Shown one piece after another: positions 36,056 to 48,319 of a DNA stretch of 64,000 bases. Every line of letters starts with the position of its first letter. The stretch's first letter is position 1. Below the pieces are notes generated by a model. It did no database searches, was not told the DNA's origin, and saw only the letters and a program-made list of their open reading frames with translations. The stretch is taken from positions 5,032,001 to 5,096,000 of the forward strand of contig CP114500.1 in the NCBI GenBank assembly GCA_027186245.1, read 5' to 3'. Source of the stretch: Coriaria nepalensis. Taxonomy: Eukaryota > Streptophyta > Magnoliopsida > Cucurbitales > Coriariaceae. The translations under genes and the position numbers were made by a program.

Positions 36056-39000
36056 TTAATGATTGATTCCTTGCTTCATATCCTCTTCTGATTCATCATT
36101 CTGCAGTGAAGAAGGTTTGGGTAGTATCTTCGGTAAACCTGATCCATGATGCCTCCTCTTGTGCTCTGGAATTATACGAATAAGCTAAACCTATTCAACA
36201 TTCAAGATTTGGAAAACCCAGAAAAAATATACAGAAATAAAAATAAAAATAAAAATAAAAATAAAAATAAAAATAAATATAAATATAAATATAAATATAA
36301 TTAATTAATTAATAATTATTATAATTATAATTAATAGTAAGAATCATAAATGGTGCGATTACTTTTGTTGGTAATTGCACAGCGAGTCATGGCCAAGAAT
36401 TCTTCCCACTTGAATTTCCTAAGCTCTTGCTTTTCCTCCTCAGAGAGCTCAAAATTTGGTTCCCTTCCACACATGAAAGCAGCTCTGAGAGAACACATGA
36501 ACATGACTAATAAGTATCGGAAATTCCAGAAACAAATTTTACTTAACAATAAAAGTAAGAACACCTTAAACCATTTTCTTTTCTTAGTTAAGTTGTTACT
36601 GTCCGTACAAATTTCTTAGGGGTTGAAGTATCACACTAGTGCAGGCTTACAGCAACATAACGTATGAAGTACAAGTGTACAACAGTAGAATCTAGCTTGA
36701 AATCGAAAATAACATGACCGGAAATCATGTCAGGGAATGAAAGTCTCCTCAAAAAGACAAAAATAATTAATAATTAGAAAAATAATAATGAGAAGGATTG
36801 TAATGGTCATCACCAACACACATGCTTTCTAATGATATGATTAAAGCTAAACACAATGTTTTTATGTATAAAAGTATTTCCCTAAATATTTTTCAGATCA
36901 AACAAAGTGTAGTTCAAAAAGGTGTACCTGTCATACAAATGAGCAGCCTCTTCTTGTGAGCCTACGGTTCCCAAATGTATTTGTTTCTTATCGACTTTTA
37001 TAGCCGCTTGCCATTTCATGTTCTTGAAATAGACACCTCTCATCAGACAATGTTCTTGATTTTGAAATTGCATTCTTCTGTGTCTCTTTCTACACTTTAT
37101 TGGTGGCCCTATATAAACACAAAACCGTGCAATATGTAGAGCTCAGTGCAGCACAGGCATGTATGTCTAGCACTTTGATAGGACCTTATTTGGAGATATA
37201 GAATTAGGGCTAATTTTTATTATGTAATAACCAAAATAATATAGGTTGATCTACTATTCGAGAGGTAGACCGTCTTCTCTCCCTAAGAGTTTTTACTCTC
37301 CAAAGTCAATTCCTCCCTAAACCCTAACCATACTATTCTTATTTATACTACTAACCAGTCAATTACTAAAATAGCCCCATAATAATAATACTAATAATAA
37401 TAATAATGACGGGTCTAACACACTTTGGGCACGCAAAAGCATGCATCTTATGGGCTATGGGTCCTGTTACACTAGGAAAAGGCCAGAAAAGTAATAAACA
37501 GTATTTTGCCTAAGGGAATGAACACCTTAGCTACTCATACAGGAACAGTTCCTCTAATCCCAGTCTCTTTCCCTCAGAAATGTCCTATTTGTACCAAATT
37601 TCAAATACAACTTATCTCAATTCACAACTAACCTATAACAGTCATTGTGCTGTGATTTTCTATACCAAATTTGTATCTTGCAGGTGTCTTTGACTGGAAT
37701 GGTGCAGGGAATTGGTAAAGCACACAAAGATTTATGTTTTCTATGTTTCCACCTGCTAATCAATGTAATGTTCATCTTCCTACTTCACTTGTAAGCATTT
37801 CTAATAGTTTTGTTCTAGAGTCGCAACGTAATTCATTTACACCTAGTACTACATCAGTTGTACATGTTACAGAACCTTCAGTATCTGTTAACATCAAAAA
37901 ATCAAATTCTTCTTTTTCAGTCTATTAATTCCATTAATTCTCCTTCTGCTCAAACTCTAGAGGTTGGCATCAGAGGCTAGGTCATATGCCATATGATAAA
38001 TTCAAAATCTACATCACATCACCTTTCACAATATCCCCAATATGATCTGTGAATCCTCACTGCCCAATATGCCGCCCAGCAAAACAAAGCAGAAAGCCTT
38101 TGCCATCTAGGACATCAATTACTCTAGCCCCTTCCATGTTGAAACTCACAGTAGCTCAAGACATATCCTGACTGTTGATGATTTCTGTAGGGGAACTTTT
38201 CTCCTAGCACAAATGAGTGATAACTTTAAAAAAATTAAACATTCCTTCAAATGGTTAAAACTCATTCGTCCTGCTAGTCAAAACTGATAATGTTCTTCAA
38301 TTCTTTAATTCAAACTGTTAAAACCTTTTTCGATCTCTAGGCATCAAACATGAGAGTTTTTGTCCCCACACCCGATAACAGAATGACATAGGTGAACGAA
38401 AACACATATGCCTCTTAAACATGGCCAGAGCCCTCAAATTTCAAGCAAACCTTCCAGATATTTTCTGGTGTGATTGGATCCTTACCTCCACTCACATCAT
38501 TAACAGAACACCTCCAATCCTTTCTGGCCTTACACCTTCTTAACTTCTTTTTCAAAAAAATTAAAAAAATAGAAAAAAAATTAAAAATTAAAAATTAAAA
38601 ATTAAAAAAACCCTCTTATGATCATACGAGGGTGTTTGGTTGCCTATGCTACTCTACTGTTCTTATACCGAAACACAAACTTTCTCCTAGAGCTTCTCAA
38701 TGTGTCCTGTTAGGATATGCATAGAATCAAAAGGGATACAGATTGAACAATCTTCATTCAGATACCTTCCTAGTCGGCCTAGATGCCACCTTTATTAAAA
38801 CTATCTTTGCTTTCCATTCTCAATCCCCATCTCAATCTATCCCCAACCACATCAACCTGTATTTCGTACCTCAACTACTGACATCTTCCTTGACTCCTTA
38901 ACTTCAAATCACTTCTTCGAATCAATAAAAAACTCCAACATACACCCCATTTCTCTTCCTCACAATGAATTTAACTTCCACATACCTCACCATTCTCCAT

Positions 39001-40135
39001 CCCCTCTCCCAACCAGTCACCATAATCACCTCCTCTATAATCAGACCCTCTCCCCACTATCCCACCTCCTCTATTAATTAACAGATTCATAATTAAAGGA
39101 AACATGCTTTGACATGAGGGGATCTGTAGCATAGGAAGATCAAGTAATTTAACACACACACGCACAATAACCATTTCGCATCTAGCAATGAATATACCTG
39201 GAACTAGCTTATCGTCTTGCTCTTTTGATGAGATAGAACTTGATGCTTTTGATGATCCAGGCCCCACATTCACAGAATAACTCTGGATATAGAATTGAGA
39301 GTAAACTAAATGAGCTTATAGGATAAATACAGATAATGTTCAGCATTCATCATGTCTGAAATTTCACACGCCTGAAGGCTATGATAAATGTAGAGGATTA
39401 ATGAAAACGAAGGATTTTTGACAGTTATTCATCAACCTCTTGATCTAAACAAGGAATGATCATTACTTCAAAGAACGGAAAAAATATATGTTAGCAATTT
39501 CTTCTCTGCCTTGTCTCTTTTTGGCACTTTAATTGCAGTCTGTGATGAACAAAGATAAATTGCATAATGATGTACTTTATTAATGATTACAATTCCGAGC
39601 GTTTACTCCAGTCAACTTTCAGGATACCATATATGTAGATTCAGCTTACCATCCTTATATTATTCCCAAATAAGGAGGTGACATAATTACAATCAAGACA
39701 TAAAGAAGACTTACATACAGTTAAGAAAACAGAGATAGTGGTACTAATCTAATCTTACCCCTCCTGTTTGATTTATATCATCTGAAGGGATGGGATGCAC
39801 CCTCACCAGTTTGGTACCGTGGCTAGGATTTTTAGGAACAGGTCCATGTTCGATCATCTTAGGAAGTGCAGCTAAGAGAGAACTTTTCCCTGAAACCAAA
39901 AATAAAAAATCAAACGCTTTCACTTTTACTGAATTAATGAAATTTAAACCCATGGAGTGGGTACTATGAAATCAGATTTCCATTAACCAAATTATAATGA
40001 TAATCACAATTATATATTTCAAAACATAATAAACACAAAGGCTATTAACTATCACTGCAATGCGGAGAGGAGCCTGAAAGTGAATAGCTTACCAGAACAT
40101 AGCCCCAAGAGTTTGCGTCTTCTTAAGCTCACCAT
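36056..40135 (-). CDS. APD1: AP2-domain transcription factor, At4g13040 (APD1)-like
   Basis: Six coding exons: complement(40093..40135), (39759..39889), (39198..39282), (36928..37108), (36363..36484), (36056..36165). They join in consistent phase to 223 residues; the Arabidopsis protein is, from memory, about 226. The start is MVSLRRRKLLGLCS. A basic nuclear-localisation stretch KCRKRHRR lies at 91-98. The single divergent AP2 domain runs about 110-165 (MRGVYFKNMKWQAAIKVDKK, GTVGSQEEAAHLYDRAAF, CGREPNF), followed by ELSEEEKQELRKFKWEEFLA and a basic tail KKHKRRHH. The Arabidopsis gene is reported as a positive regulator of salicylic-acid-dependent defence. Intron 3 is 2,089 bp and holds a copia relic in the opposite sense. 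All splice sites are GT-AG. Expression and function are inferred from the family. Confidence 0.9.
36236..36300 (+). repeat. (AAAAAT)n/(AAATAT)n microsatellite in an APD1-like intron
   Basis: About nine AAATAA-type units turn into four AATATA units, then (TTAA)n, between the last two coding exons. Confidence 0.9.
37690..38925 (+). pseudogene. Ty1/copia integrase relic inside the APD1-like intron
   Basis: In pieces across frames: the integrase zinc-finger region (RLGHMPYDKFK, CPICRPAKQSRKPLPS) at 37965-38110, core pieces (GIKHESFCPHTR, ERKHICLLNMARALKFQANL, THIINRTPP) at 38340-38520, and the post-core block (RVFGCLCYSTVLIPKHKLSP, QCVLLGYA, KGYRLNNLHSDTFLV) at 38625-38780. It is interrupted by stops and by an (ATTAAAA)n run at 38560-38610. 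No LTRs were fixed. It lies antisense to the host gene, which keeps its exons on both sides. Confidence 0.83.
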
Positions 40136-41262
40136 GTTGATATCAATCTTCCTATCAAATCTTACGGTTTAGCTTATAGCCTTCCGCATCAATTGCCTAA
40201 CATATTGGTAGAGTGATCATGATCATGTTTTTACAAGGGAGAGAAAGTTTAAAGTGTACCAAATTTAACCAAAAACAATTATATGTGGAACACAAATTTC
40301 CATGAAAAGAAAAACATGAAATTGTACGCTAAAAATACTGAGTAACAAACAAGGGAAGGAAAGTAAAACAGAAGCCTATCCAGCATTAATTGCTAAGCAA
40401 CAACGCTTATCTAGATAGATAGACAAGAACCAAGAAAGCCTCAATATTCTATAAAAGGAACAGAGTTAATTAACAAACACATTCTTGCTATCACCTTTAA
40501 ATTTTACCAAAAATAACTTAAGTGAGTTTCAGTTTACATGCTTCAGTCAAGTGATCAAAAGAAATTATCGAATTGGACCATTTATTCTGCATGCTGGTAG
40601 AATTACTAAAGCTTCACTCTCATTGAAGTAAATATGATGAGACTAGTAAACCAATTTCCAGTTGTACAGATTACTGCAACCAAACATACACGCTCACCGA
40701 CAGTACTTAATAAGATAGGGAAAAAAAGAAGTGGTCTCTAATATGGATATTAGAGACAAGAGCAACACGCGCGCAAGCAAACACCTAATAAACTTTCTTT
40801 CTTGTAAGACACATTCTCAATTTCTCTCGTTGGAAAATAAGTCAACCCCCCAACCAACCTACCACCTTTCTTGGAGGGCCAAAAATAATAAGTAAGACAA
40901 CAAACCCAATCGCCCAAAATTCTTAATTGAGCTTCCAAGTACACAGGAAAAGAAAGGAAGAAACCACATCATAGAAATTAACAGCAACTCATAAAAGTCG
41001 TATGCGAAAAAAAAAAAAAAAGAAGACGATGAGGACTTTAAGCTCGTCAACTCCAAATGCCCATAACCCAGAACGTGACTCAGGAGAAAGCAAACATGGA
41101 GACCGTGTTTGAAGAAGAGAAAGATAAAGAGGGTTGCCATTGTTTGTACCTGAAAACGCAGTGAAGAAGGGGGCATTTGTGGAAGAATAGTAACAGAGAA
41201 GAATCAGAGAGAGAGAGAGAGAGAGAGAGGTTCAAGGGATATTAGCATTTGAAAGGAATTAT
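40136..41262 (-). promoter_or_regulatory. APD1-like 5' UTR with a leader intron
   Basis: On the minus strand a non-coding exon (about 41262 down to 41150) ends in CAG|GTACAA. A second (40196-40136) begins after ATGTTAG and runs into the start codon. The first holds a (GA)12 tract as read on the plus strand (41206-41229), CT-rich in the transcript. The intron of about 950 bp is inferred only from splice signals. Confidence 0.5.
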
Positions 41263-41286
41263 GAAGGTAGCGAGTATGCGTACGAG

Positions 41287-41294
41287 TATATATA
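41287..41294 (-). promoter_or_regulatory. TATA box of the APD1-like gene
   Basis: The minus strand reads CCCTATATATACTCG, about 30 bp upstream of the CT-rich leader, which is the usual distance to a plant transcription start. Confidence 0.6.
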
Positions 41295-41299
41295 GGGAG

Positions 41300-43079
41300 A
41301 GTCTGTGTGCTTGGGAGTCATGCATCTACTACCACCACCTTTTACTTTTTATCGAGAGCAAACGAAGGGTGGTGGTGGTGAATATTGGTGATAATAATGG
41401 TCGTAGTGAGTGAGAGAGAGGGGTTGATTGAATTGGAAGAGAGAGGGACGTGTGCTGCTTCTACCTACAAAAGTGGATGACACTCCAACATTACCCCTGT
41501 TAATCATGCCAAGACTGGGTTGTTTACCACATTAATCTGAAACCCCATTGGCTCATTGTTTCTGAGGAATGAAATATATAATTAATTAATGATTTAATTA
41601 TTTATTTATTTAAGACAACGAAAAAGATGTTTATTATTAATACTCTTTTTCCATCCACATATATAGATATATAACTACAGATATATATCTATAGTTATAT
41701 ATATATATATGTATAATCTATGCTCTGATCTTAACTCATTCGCTCATTCTTTCATATTTGTATTATTGGGCATAACTAGTTTTAGATCTGGATAATCAAA
41801 GGGATAATTCATTAAATGATTAAGGGCCCGTTGGTTAATATGGAACTTATGAAAAAGTTTTTATCTACATAAAGCCCCTTAAAATATTTTCTGCATAAAC
41901 TAGCTTTTTATATTTAATAAGATTATTAAAATTACCAAACTATCCTCTTTTGCTTCCCATTACTTTCAACCAAAACTAGCATTATTTTTTGGTCAAAAAC
42001 AAAAATAAACGCTAACAAACTGAAATAAAAAACTTAATTTTTCTAATCCATTCTAATCTAATCTTACTCTTTCATTACTTTTAATTTATTCTTTGATCCT
42101 TATTCTCTTCCTTCGTCATTCATTTGTAAGTTTCATAATAAAAAAATAAATAAGTTAAAAGTGAGATTTTCATCTTTACTCCCTAAATGAAACTTCCATC
42201 AATAAATTCATTCGAGCTCGCAAATCATTCGAACATAGAATCTTTGTTCAAAACCCAGTGTGTTTGCACAAAGATTCAAATTAAAGGTTGCCTCATGGAA
42301 GAATGATGATGAAATAGTGAAGAATGTTGTTGTCTATTTCATTGAGGTATTCATTTGGGCTCAATGGAGGAAGACCCGTAAACCAATAGACCCGTAAGAG
42401 TTTTGAAGACAAAGACTTTTTAGTATATGATATATAGATTTGTAATTATATAACTTTTTGAAAATATGAATCCAATTTATTCCTTATATAATTTTGAAAT
42501 AAGTTTATCTAATCTGAAAAAAACTATCTAAAAATCTCTGAATATAAACTATCTTAAAAGATTAAAAAGTCTATGTACTCAAAATTCTACGGATCTACGG
42601 GTCTATAAATGAAGTTCAAACATTTAACCTTTCTCTTTCAATAGTTGATACATAATCAAAATTGAAATGTAAATTTGTATCATTCTCTATATAAATAGTA
42701 TTGTATTTTGATTTCACTTCCTTCTCCAATGCATAATGAAACGAGATTTGAAATCTGATGATCAGGCCATATCGGGTTGTCGGGCCATCGTGTCATCGAG
42801 CCGTTAGGCCATTGGGCCGTCAATGCATCGAGTCATCGGGTAGTGGTCCAAAATTTACGAGTATAACCAAAGGCTGCTATTCAAAAACTTTTTTTTTCTA
42901 GGGCACTATCCCAAATACCCTGCGACCTGTGTAGCACACAATTTTCAACCTATGTGGTCAAAAAATAAACCTTAAAGCCTAAATCCATGATTTGGTATTC
43001 TTTAGACCCATCAAGTCATTAGGTATTGAGGGGAGAGACTTTATAATCCTAATCTAAACCTAAAATAATAAATATTAAA
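41300..43079. other. Intergenic DNA
   Basis: No gene was seen. 41824 begins GGGCCCGTTGGTTAATATGG, resembling the terminus of a Tourist- or hAT-type small transposon, but no matching inverted end was found. 42760-42840 is a GC-rich patch with repeated GGGCCATCG-like words. Confidence 0.4.
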
Positions 43080-43560
43080 CTATACACCCTAAGGGTATAA
43101 GGTTTAGGATCTACGATTTAAAGCATAGTGTATACAGTTTAGGGTTTAGGTTTAAGGTTTAACATTTAAATTTTAGAGTTTAAGGTTTAGGGTTTAGAGT
43201 CTAGGGTTTAAGGTTTAGAGTCTAGGGTCTAAGGTTAAGAGTATAGGATTTATAATTTAAGGTTTAAGGTGTATTGTGTAAAGTATAAGGTTTAACGCTT
43301 ATAGTTTCGGGTTTATGATATAAGGGTTTAGGGTTTAAAGTCTTAGGGTTAGGGTTTTGAATCTAGGACTAAGGTAGAGTGTAGATTTAAATTTAAAGGT
43401 TTAAGGTTTAAGTTTTAGAATTTAAATTATAGGATTAAGAGTTGAAAGGTTTAGGGTAAGGTATTAGGGTATAAGGATTTAGGATTTAGCATGATAGGCT
43501 TTATGGTGTTAGGGCTAATAGCGTTAGAGTTTAAGGTTAGAGATTTATAAATCTCACTAG
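43080..43560 (+). repeat. Degenerate telomere-like repeats (TTTAGGG-related)
   Basis: Dense GGTTTAGGGTTTA, AAGGTTTAGAGTCTAGGG and similar words on one strand over about 450 bp are recognisable as decayed variants of the plant telomere heptamer. Perfect TTTAGGG occurs several times, but no long perfect array remains. Confidence 0.7.
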
Positions 43561-43849
43561 TTTCTCCATGACGAGTTGTGGATTGTTGTATTGAGCTTGG
43601 GCTTCAACATGTCTTCTTGTTATGCCTAACAACACCGCTATTTACAAACTTTATGTAGATTAATTTCTTCGAAGTATTTTTATATTTATAGCACGCAACA
43701 CTCAACCACATCCTTTAATGTATCAATATGTTGATCCTGACAACGAAACGACCCGTAATTCTCCCCTTCTAATCGGCCGCCTCCCCTGCGGGCTACCGAT
43801 CGATACTATAAAAATTGGTGTCAACAAAGTTCTTAATGCTTGGTTGCTT

Positions 43850-44142
43850 GAGGGTTCTAGTCTTACTAACTCATTGAGCAATCGAACATTGAGAATAGAG
43901 ACTTTCAAGTCTCTAATCTCTCATCTCAATGCTTGATGGTTTTAGAAAGTATCTATCAAGCTATTGAGATGAGAGATTACTAAATTGGAAATCTCAAACC
44001 TTTTGAGGGTTCTAATCTTACTAACCCATCAGACATTGAGTATTGAGACTTCCAAGTCTTTGATCTCTTATCTCGATATTCGATAGGTACTTTTAAAATT
44101 TATTGAACCATCGAGATAAGAGAATCAAAGACTTAAAGTCTC
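43850..44142 (+). repeat. Tandem pair of imperfect hairpins
   Basis: Hairpin 1 has arms 43898-43939 and 43955-43995. Hairpin 2 has arms 44045-44077 and 44110-44142. In each, the arm contains GAGACTTxCAAGTCT and ATCTCTxATCTC, and the other arm is its reverse complement with few mismatches. The upstream 40 bp (GAGGGTTCTAxTCTTACTAAC) is also shared, so a unit of about 140 bp was duplicated. Confidence 0.8.
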
Positions 44143-44499
44143 AGGGATCCGGAGCTTGAGCTATAAGGTAATTTATGAATAGTTGCTTGAAGGCTTGAGA
44201 TCTTCAATTCTTATCATTTTCACCAAAATTTCAGTCAAAATCCAAATAAGTCAGTCCAATCACACAAATTTCAGTCTATAAAATACACCAAAAATATTAA
44301 TTTTTAAAGTTAAAATATGAGATCATAGATTATGGATATTGATATCAGAATTCTATCCTCTGAAAAGATGCAATTCGTCCGCTTTAAGTAATTATTAATT
44401 GACAATAATAAATCTCACACCAACCAGACAACATATGAACACGTGGCACGTGTAGGTAGCTCAGGAAGATGCCACGTTGACGCGTTTAGGGCGTCGTCA

Positions 44500-44674
44500 C
44501 CGGCCAAGTCTCTTTGTTCGTTCGTGCTGGGCTTCGTTCTTTTCTGGTTCCTCTTTTTATGATACCGCTCCCTCTCCCTGGGTTGTTTGCTGTTTCGAAA
44601 ATCAAATTCTTGGTTAATTTACTCCCCAAACGCCACTATTTAACCAACTATCCATCTCAATTTCGAGAATTAAG
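44500..44674 (+). other. Probable 5' UTR exon of the RING gene
   Basis: A GC-richer leader ends in ATTAAG|GTACGA. An acceptor TATTCAG at 46187-46193 precedes the coding start by 14 bp. The 1.5-kb leader intron is inferred from splice signals only; the transcription start is not fixed. Confidence 0.45.
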
Positions 44675-46207
44675 GTACGATCTCCGATTGCCGATTTTGG
44701 GTTTTTGTTTTCATTTTTAAATAATCTTTATCGTCTCTCAGTGTTTGCTTTATTTTGATCGTGCTGCTTTTGTTTTTGGGGCTGTTGTGAATTCCAATTA
44801 TCTATTTTCTTTCTTTAGGCCTTGTTTTTTCCTCAGGAAAGTTGTTGCATTTCGAAATAGGAACCGGCGAATGTTGTAGATTCAAATTTGATTTAATTAT
44901 GATTGAAATTTTTTTTAATTTCTGATTTTTTTTTCTTAATTTCGAAAATTTTAACCTAATTTTTTGCTAGGGTTTTGAATTTTGGAGTTAAAACGCTTCC
45001 AAGTTTTCATATTATTAGTCTGATAATACAGTGACGATGGTGTTTATTGTTTGTTTCTCATGCTCTGATTGTTTGTTCGATTTGTGATTAGATTCCTTGG
45101 GTTATGCTTGGTTTCACAGAAATAGATTGCAAGTTAAATGCGTCTCCACTTGTTTTATTGGGTAGGGACGTAAGATCAATGGCTAATGCAGTATTATACT
45201 TGTAACTGCTACTGGAGACACAAGCTTAACGTTTACCTCCCTACCGCTCCTATTCTACTCTCTGGTCTGTAGGAATGAAATTAAGCATGTGCAGCTTGAA
45301 CCCTTAATTTTCTTTAAAAGTTTCTCAGGCTTGAAGTTTCCAATGCAAGGTGGTGAAACTAAAATGGCATAATTTATTCTTCAATTTTTTGGGAGTGGGT
45401 ATGATGTTGAATGCATGTTCTGTTTTGAATTTTGAGTAAAATAGCTTCTGTGATATGATGATCTGGCTCGTTTGCGAAAAGTTGGTAAAAATGAAATGGA
45501 TTCCTGTAGTGAAAGATGCCACATAGGATGTTTGCACATGTGCATAATGCTTATGCATGGGTCTTTTACAACTGTGGAGGCTTACGGGAGAGAGAGGGAA
45601 AGAGTAGTAATTAAAGCTTATGCTATTGTTCACCCTTTAATCGTCGTTTACATTAGATTATTGTTGAATAGGATTTATGTTATGGGGGGTAGCCTTTGTG
45701 AAGGATTATTGATAGTATTGTTAGTCTGGTTGCAGTTGCACTGGCAGCTTTTAAGTTTGTATTCCATTAGTGCAAATTTTAGGATCTCTGTTTTTGTGAC
45801 CTTAGCTTGTTAACGGAAGCATTATTTTTCTTTGCTCTCCTAGCCTTTGTTCTTCCCTTGCTGAAGTCCCTTTTTTGGTGTTACATTTTTACAAGGTATC
45901 TAATATGCATGTTTCTAAGAGGGAAATAGTTATGATTGCTTGGTCTGACATTTTCTATCTATTTGAAAACTTTATTATTCAGCACACCTTTTTGTTGGTG
46001 TATTTTCCCTAAACTTGTTACTGATTCATGTAGGATGGGCGAAAAGTATATTTTGTCTCAAGCATTAGTTAATCTCATTCTTACATATTATTTTCCCTTC
46101 CTTACAATTTGTCTTTAGGTGTAAACATTAATTTGCAGAAGATTTTTAGACTCGCTTAAGAATAGTCATCTAAGTGCATGTTTGAATATTCAGGTTATTG
46201 CTAGAAG

Positions 46208-48319
46208 ATGGGAGACTCGATGTCTAATACGACTTCTAGGCAAACAATAGGAGCGACTGTAAGAGCTTATAATAGGAGGAAGAGAGGGCTGGACCTAGAC
46301 CTTAACATTCCACCAAGTGACAACCGTGATCAGGGTGAAACTTCAACACAGGTGAACCTTCAACAAGCCCAAGACAGGCAACAGAGGCCCTCAGATGCCC
46401 TAACCAGCCAAGAACAGCAGCCCATTTTACCACCCACAATGATCGATATCGAAACCCTTGACGATGACGTTATTGAATCCTCTGCCACAGCATTTGCAGA
46501 AGTATGCCTCCAATTGCAAAGCATGTTATAAATTACATATAGTCTGTTCTTTTAGTTTTTTCCACCGTTTATTGATTTATTTATTTTTTATTACTTCAAT
46601 GCATTTTCATTAGTTTTCTATTCTTTTTTTCCATTAGGCTAAAAACAAATCCAGAAGGAACGGTGGAAGAGCTGTTGTTGATGTAGATGCAGGTACTTAT
46701 TATATTTTTCTTTTTATTTTTAGGCTGGTATGCAACTGAGCTGCTTCATTTTTTATTTTTTATTTTCAAATAATTTCCCTTGCTTATCTTTTGAAGAATA
46801 CTCATGTAAGTTGAGGTAAACCACATTGGTGTTGATGCCATTTTGATCCTATTTCTCTGTACAGTGGTTCATGAATCTTTTTTGCTTAGTTATTTGGTCT
46901 TCTTAGTGATCTAACAGCTATCAGTTCTTTCTAGTTGTGTGTACCTTATGAGTCTATTGATTATTGCAGAAGAGCAGAATAGGATCACTCACAGTAACCG
47001 CAACAAGCGCAGAAGAGCTCCACCCAATCAAACTATTATAAATTGTGATTTATACATAAACTTGGAAGGCAGTAACAGCTCTTCGGTAATTATTCTCTTT
47101 TTGACCCTCCATTTTCTTGATTTACTGTATTTTTTTGATCGAGTTGCTAATCTTCTATCAGTGTAGCCAGTTAGTCACATGACGTTGATGTGGTTATAAT
47201 GGGAGATGGCTCGGTTACTTTTGGGCATTAGCAGTTACCCTTTGTCTTCGTTGTAGTGGGAATTTACTTATTTCCGGTATCTGGTGTAACTTGTATATTA
47301 TTGAATAGGTTACTAGTTGGTATGAATTGTTTTGGTTTCCTTAATGAGTGTAAATACAACTTATATGCCATCCATGTAGCACATGCTTTAGGAAAATCAG
47401 TTTAGAAGTCTTGTAAGATTCCATTGATGATTGGGTTTTTTAACTATGATAGACCAGCATACAAATATGTCTGCCTAACCCAGCTGTTAGCTTATTGTGT
47501 CTGACTGAGTAAGTAGGTTTTCATTTGGCAGGGTTATACTTGACCAAACACATTTTTTATTAAAAATTTTGTACTCCCAACATAATCAGTTGAATAATCA
47601 TGGGTTATTGAAACCAAAAGGAGATGCCTTGTTGAGTAGATCCATTTTCCCTCATGATTGCATCTATGTAGAAATAACGTAAGATAGAGATCGCTTTTTT
47701 TGTATAATGTAGTTATGTAATCTACCACTTCATCCTTTATTGTAATAGGCATGGGGATGATGACACAAAATAAATATAGGTAATAGAAATATGAATACCC
47801 ATCTTTTGTTTTTACTGGCCGGAAAAAGCTCATCCACATTGACTCAAAAATTTGAAAGGATAGGAAATGGAGCTATCAAAGTGCACAAGGGTTTTGCATT
47901 TGTGATATATGAATACATGTACAGATATATACAAATTTGGACTCACTGACAATAGAAACTCTCGCAATTATCTTCTTGTTCTCACATGAAGTCTGTTCCT
48001 GTTGTATTCTTGTTGCTCATTTGGGTGTTGACGTGTTCAATCTTATTGACAAATACTTAGGGAAGTCTTAAGATTGACTGTGGTGTCTTATTCACAGAGA
48101 GAGAAGGTTGTGCAGTCAGCATCTCCACCAAAGGAACCAACTTTCAACTGTCCAATCTGCATGGGACCATTAGCTGAGGAAATGTCAACAAAATGTGGCC
48201 ACATCTTTTGTAAGGCATGCATCAAAGCTGCAATTACAGCACAAGGAAAATGTCCTACTTGTAGGAAGAAAGTAACAACAAAAGAGCTCATAAGGGTCTT
48301 CCTCCCAGCAATGAGTTAG
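46208..48319 (+). CDS. RING-finger E3 ubiquitin ligase, SUMO-targeted (RNF4/Slx8) type
   Basis: Four coding exons, 46208-46501, 46638-46692, 46970-47085 and 48098-48319, join in phase to 228 residues. The C-terminal C3HC4 RING has Cys 173, 176, 188, His 190, Cys 193, 196, 207 and 210 (NCPICMGPL, KCGHIFCKAC, GKCPTCRKKV) and ends near the stop, as in RNF4. The N-terminal half is disordered, with an EAR-like LDLDLNIPP near residue 30 and hydrophobic-acidic stretches resembling SUMO-interacting motifs (MIDIETLDDDVIE about 77-90; AVVDVDAEE about 110-118). The closest relative I recall is Arabidopsis At3g07200. The expected role is ubiquitylation of SUMO-modified nuclear proteins. The third intron is 1 kb and shows nothing recognisable. 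Confidence 0.88.

Noticed and set aside
36056..40135. Assignment to the two-AP2-domain group (AP2/ANT/WRI type)
   Set aside because: Only one AP2 domain is present, and the MVSLRRR start and KFKWEEFLA tail fit the single-domain At4g13040 type.
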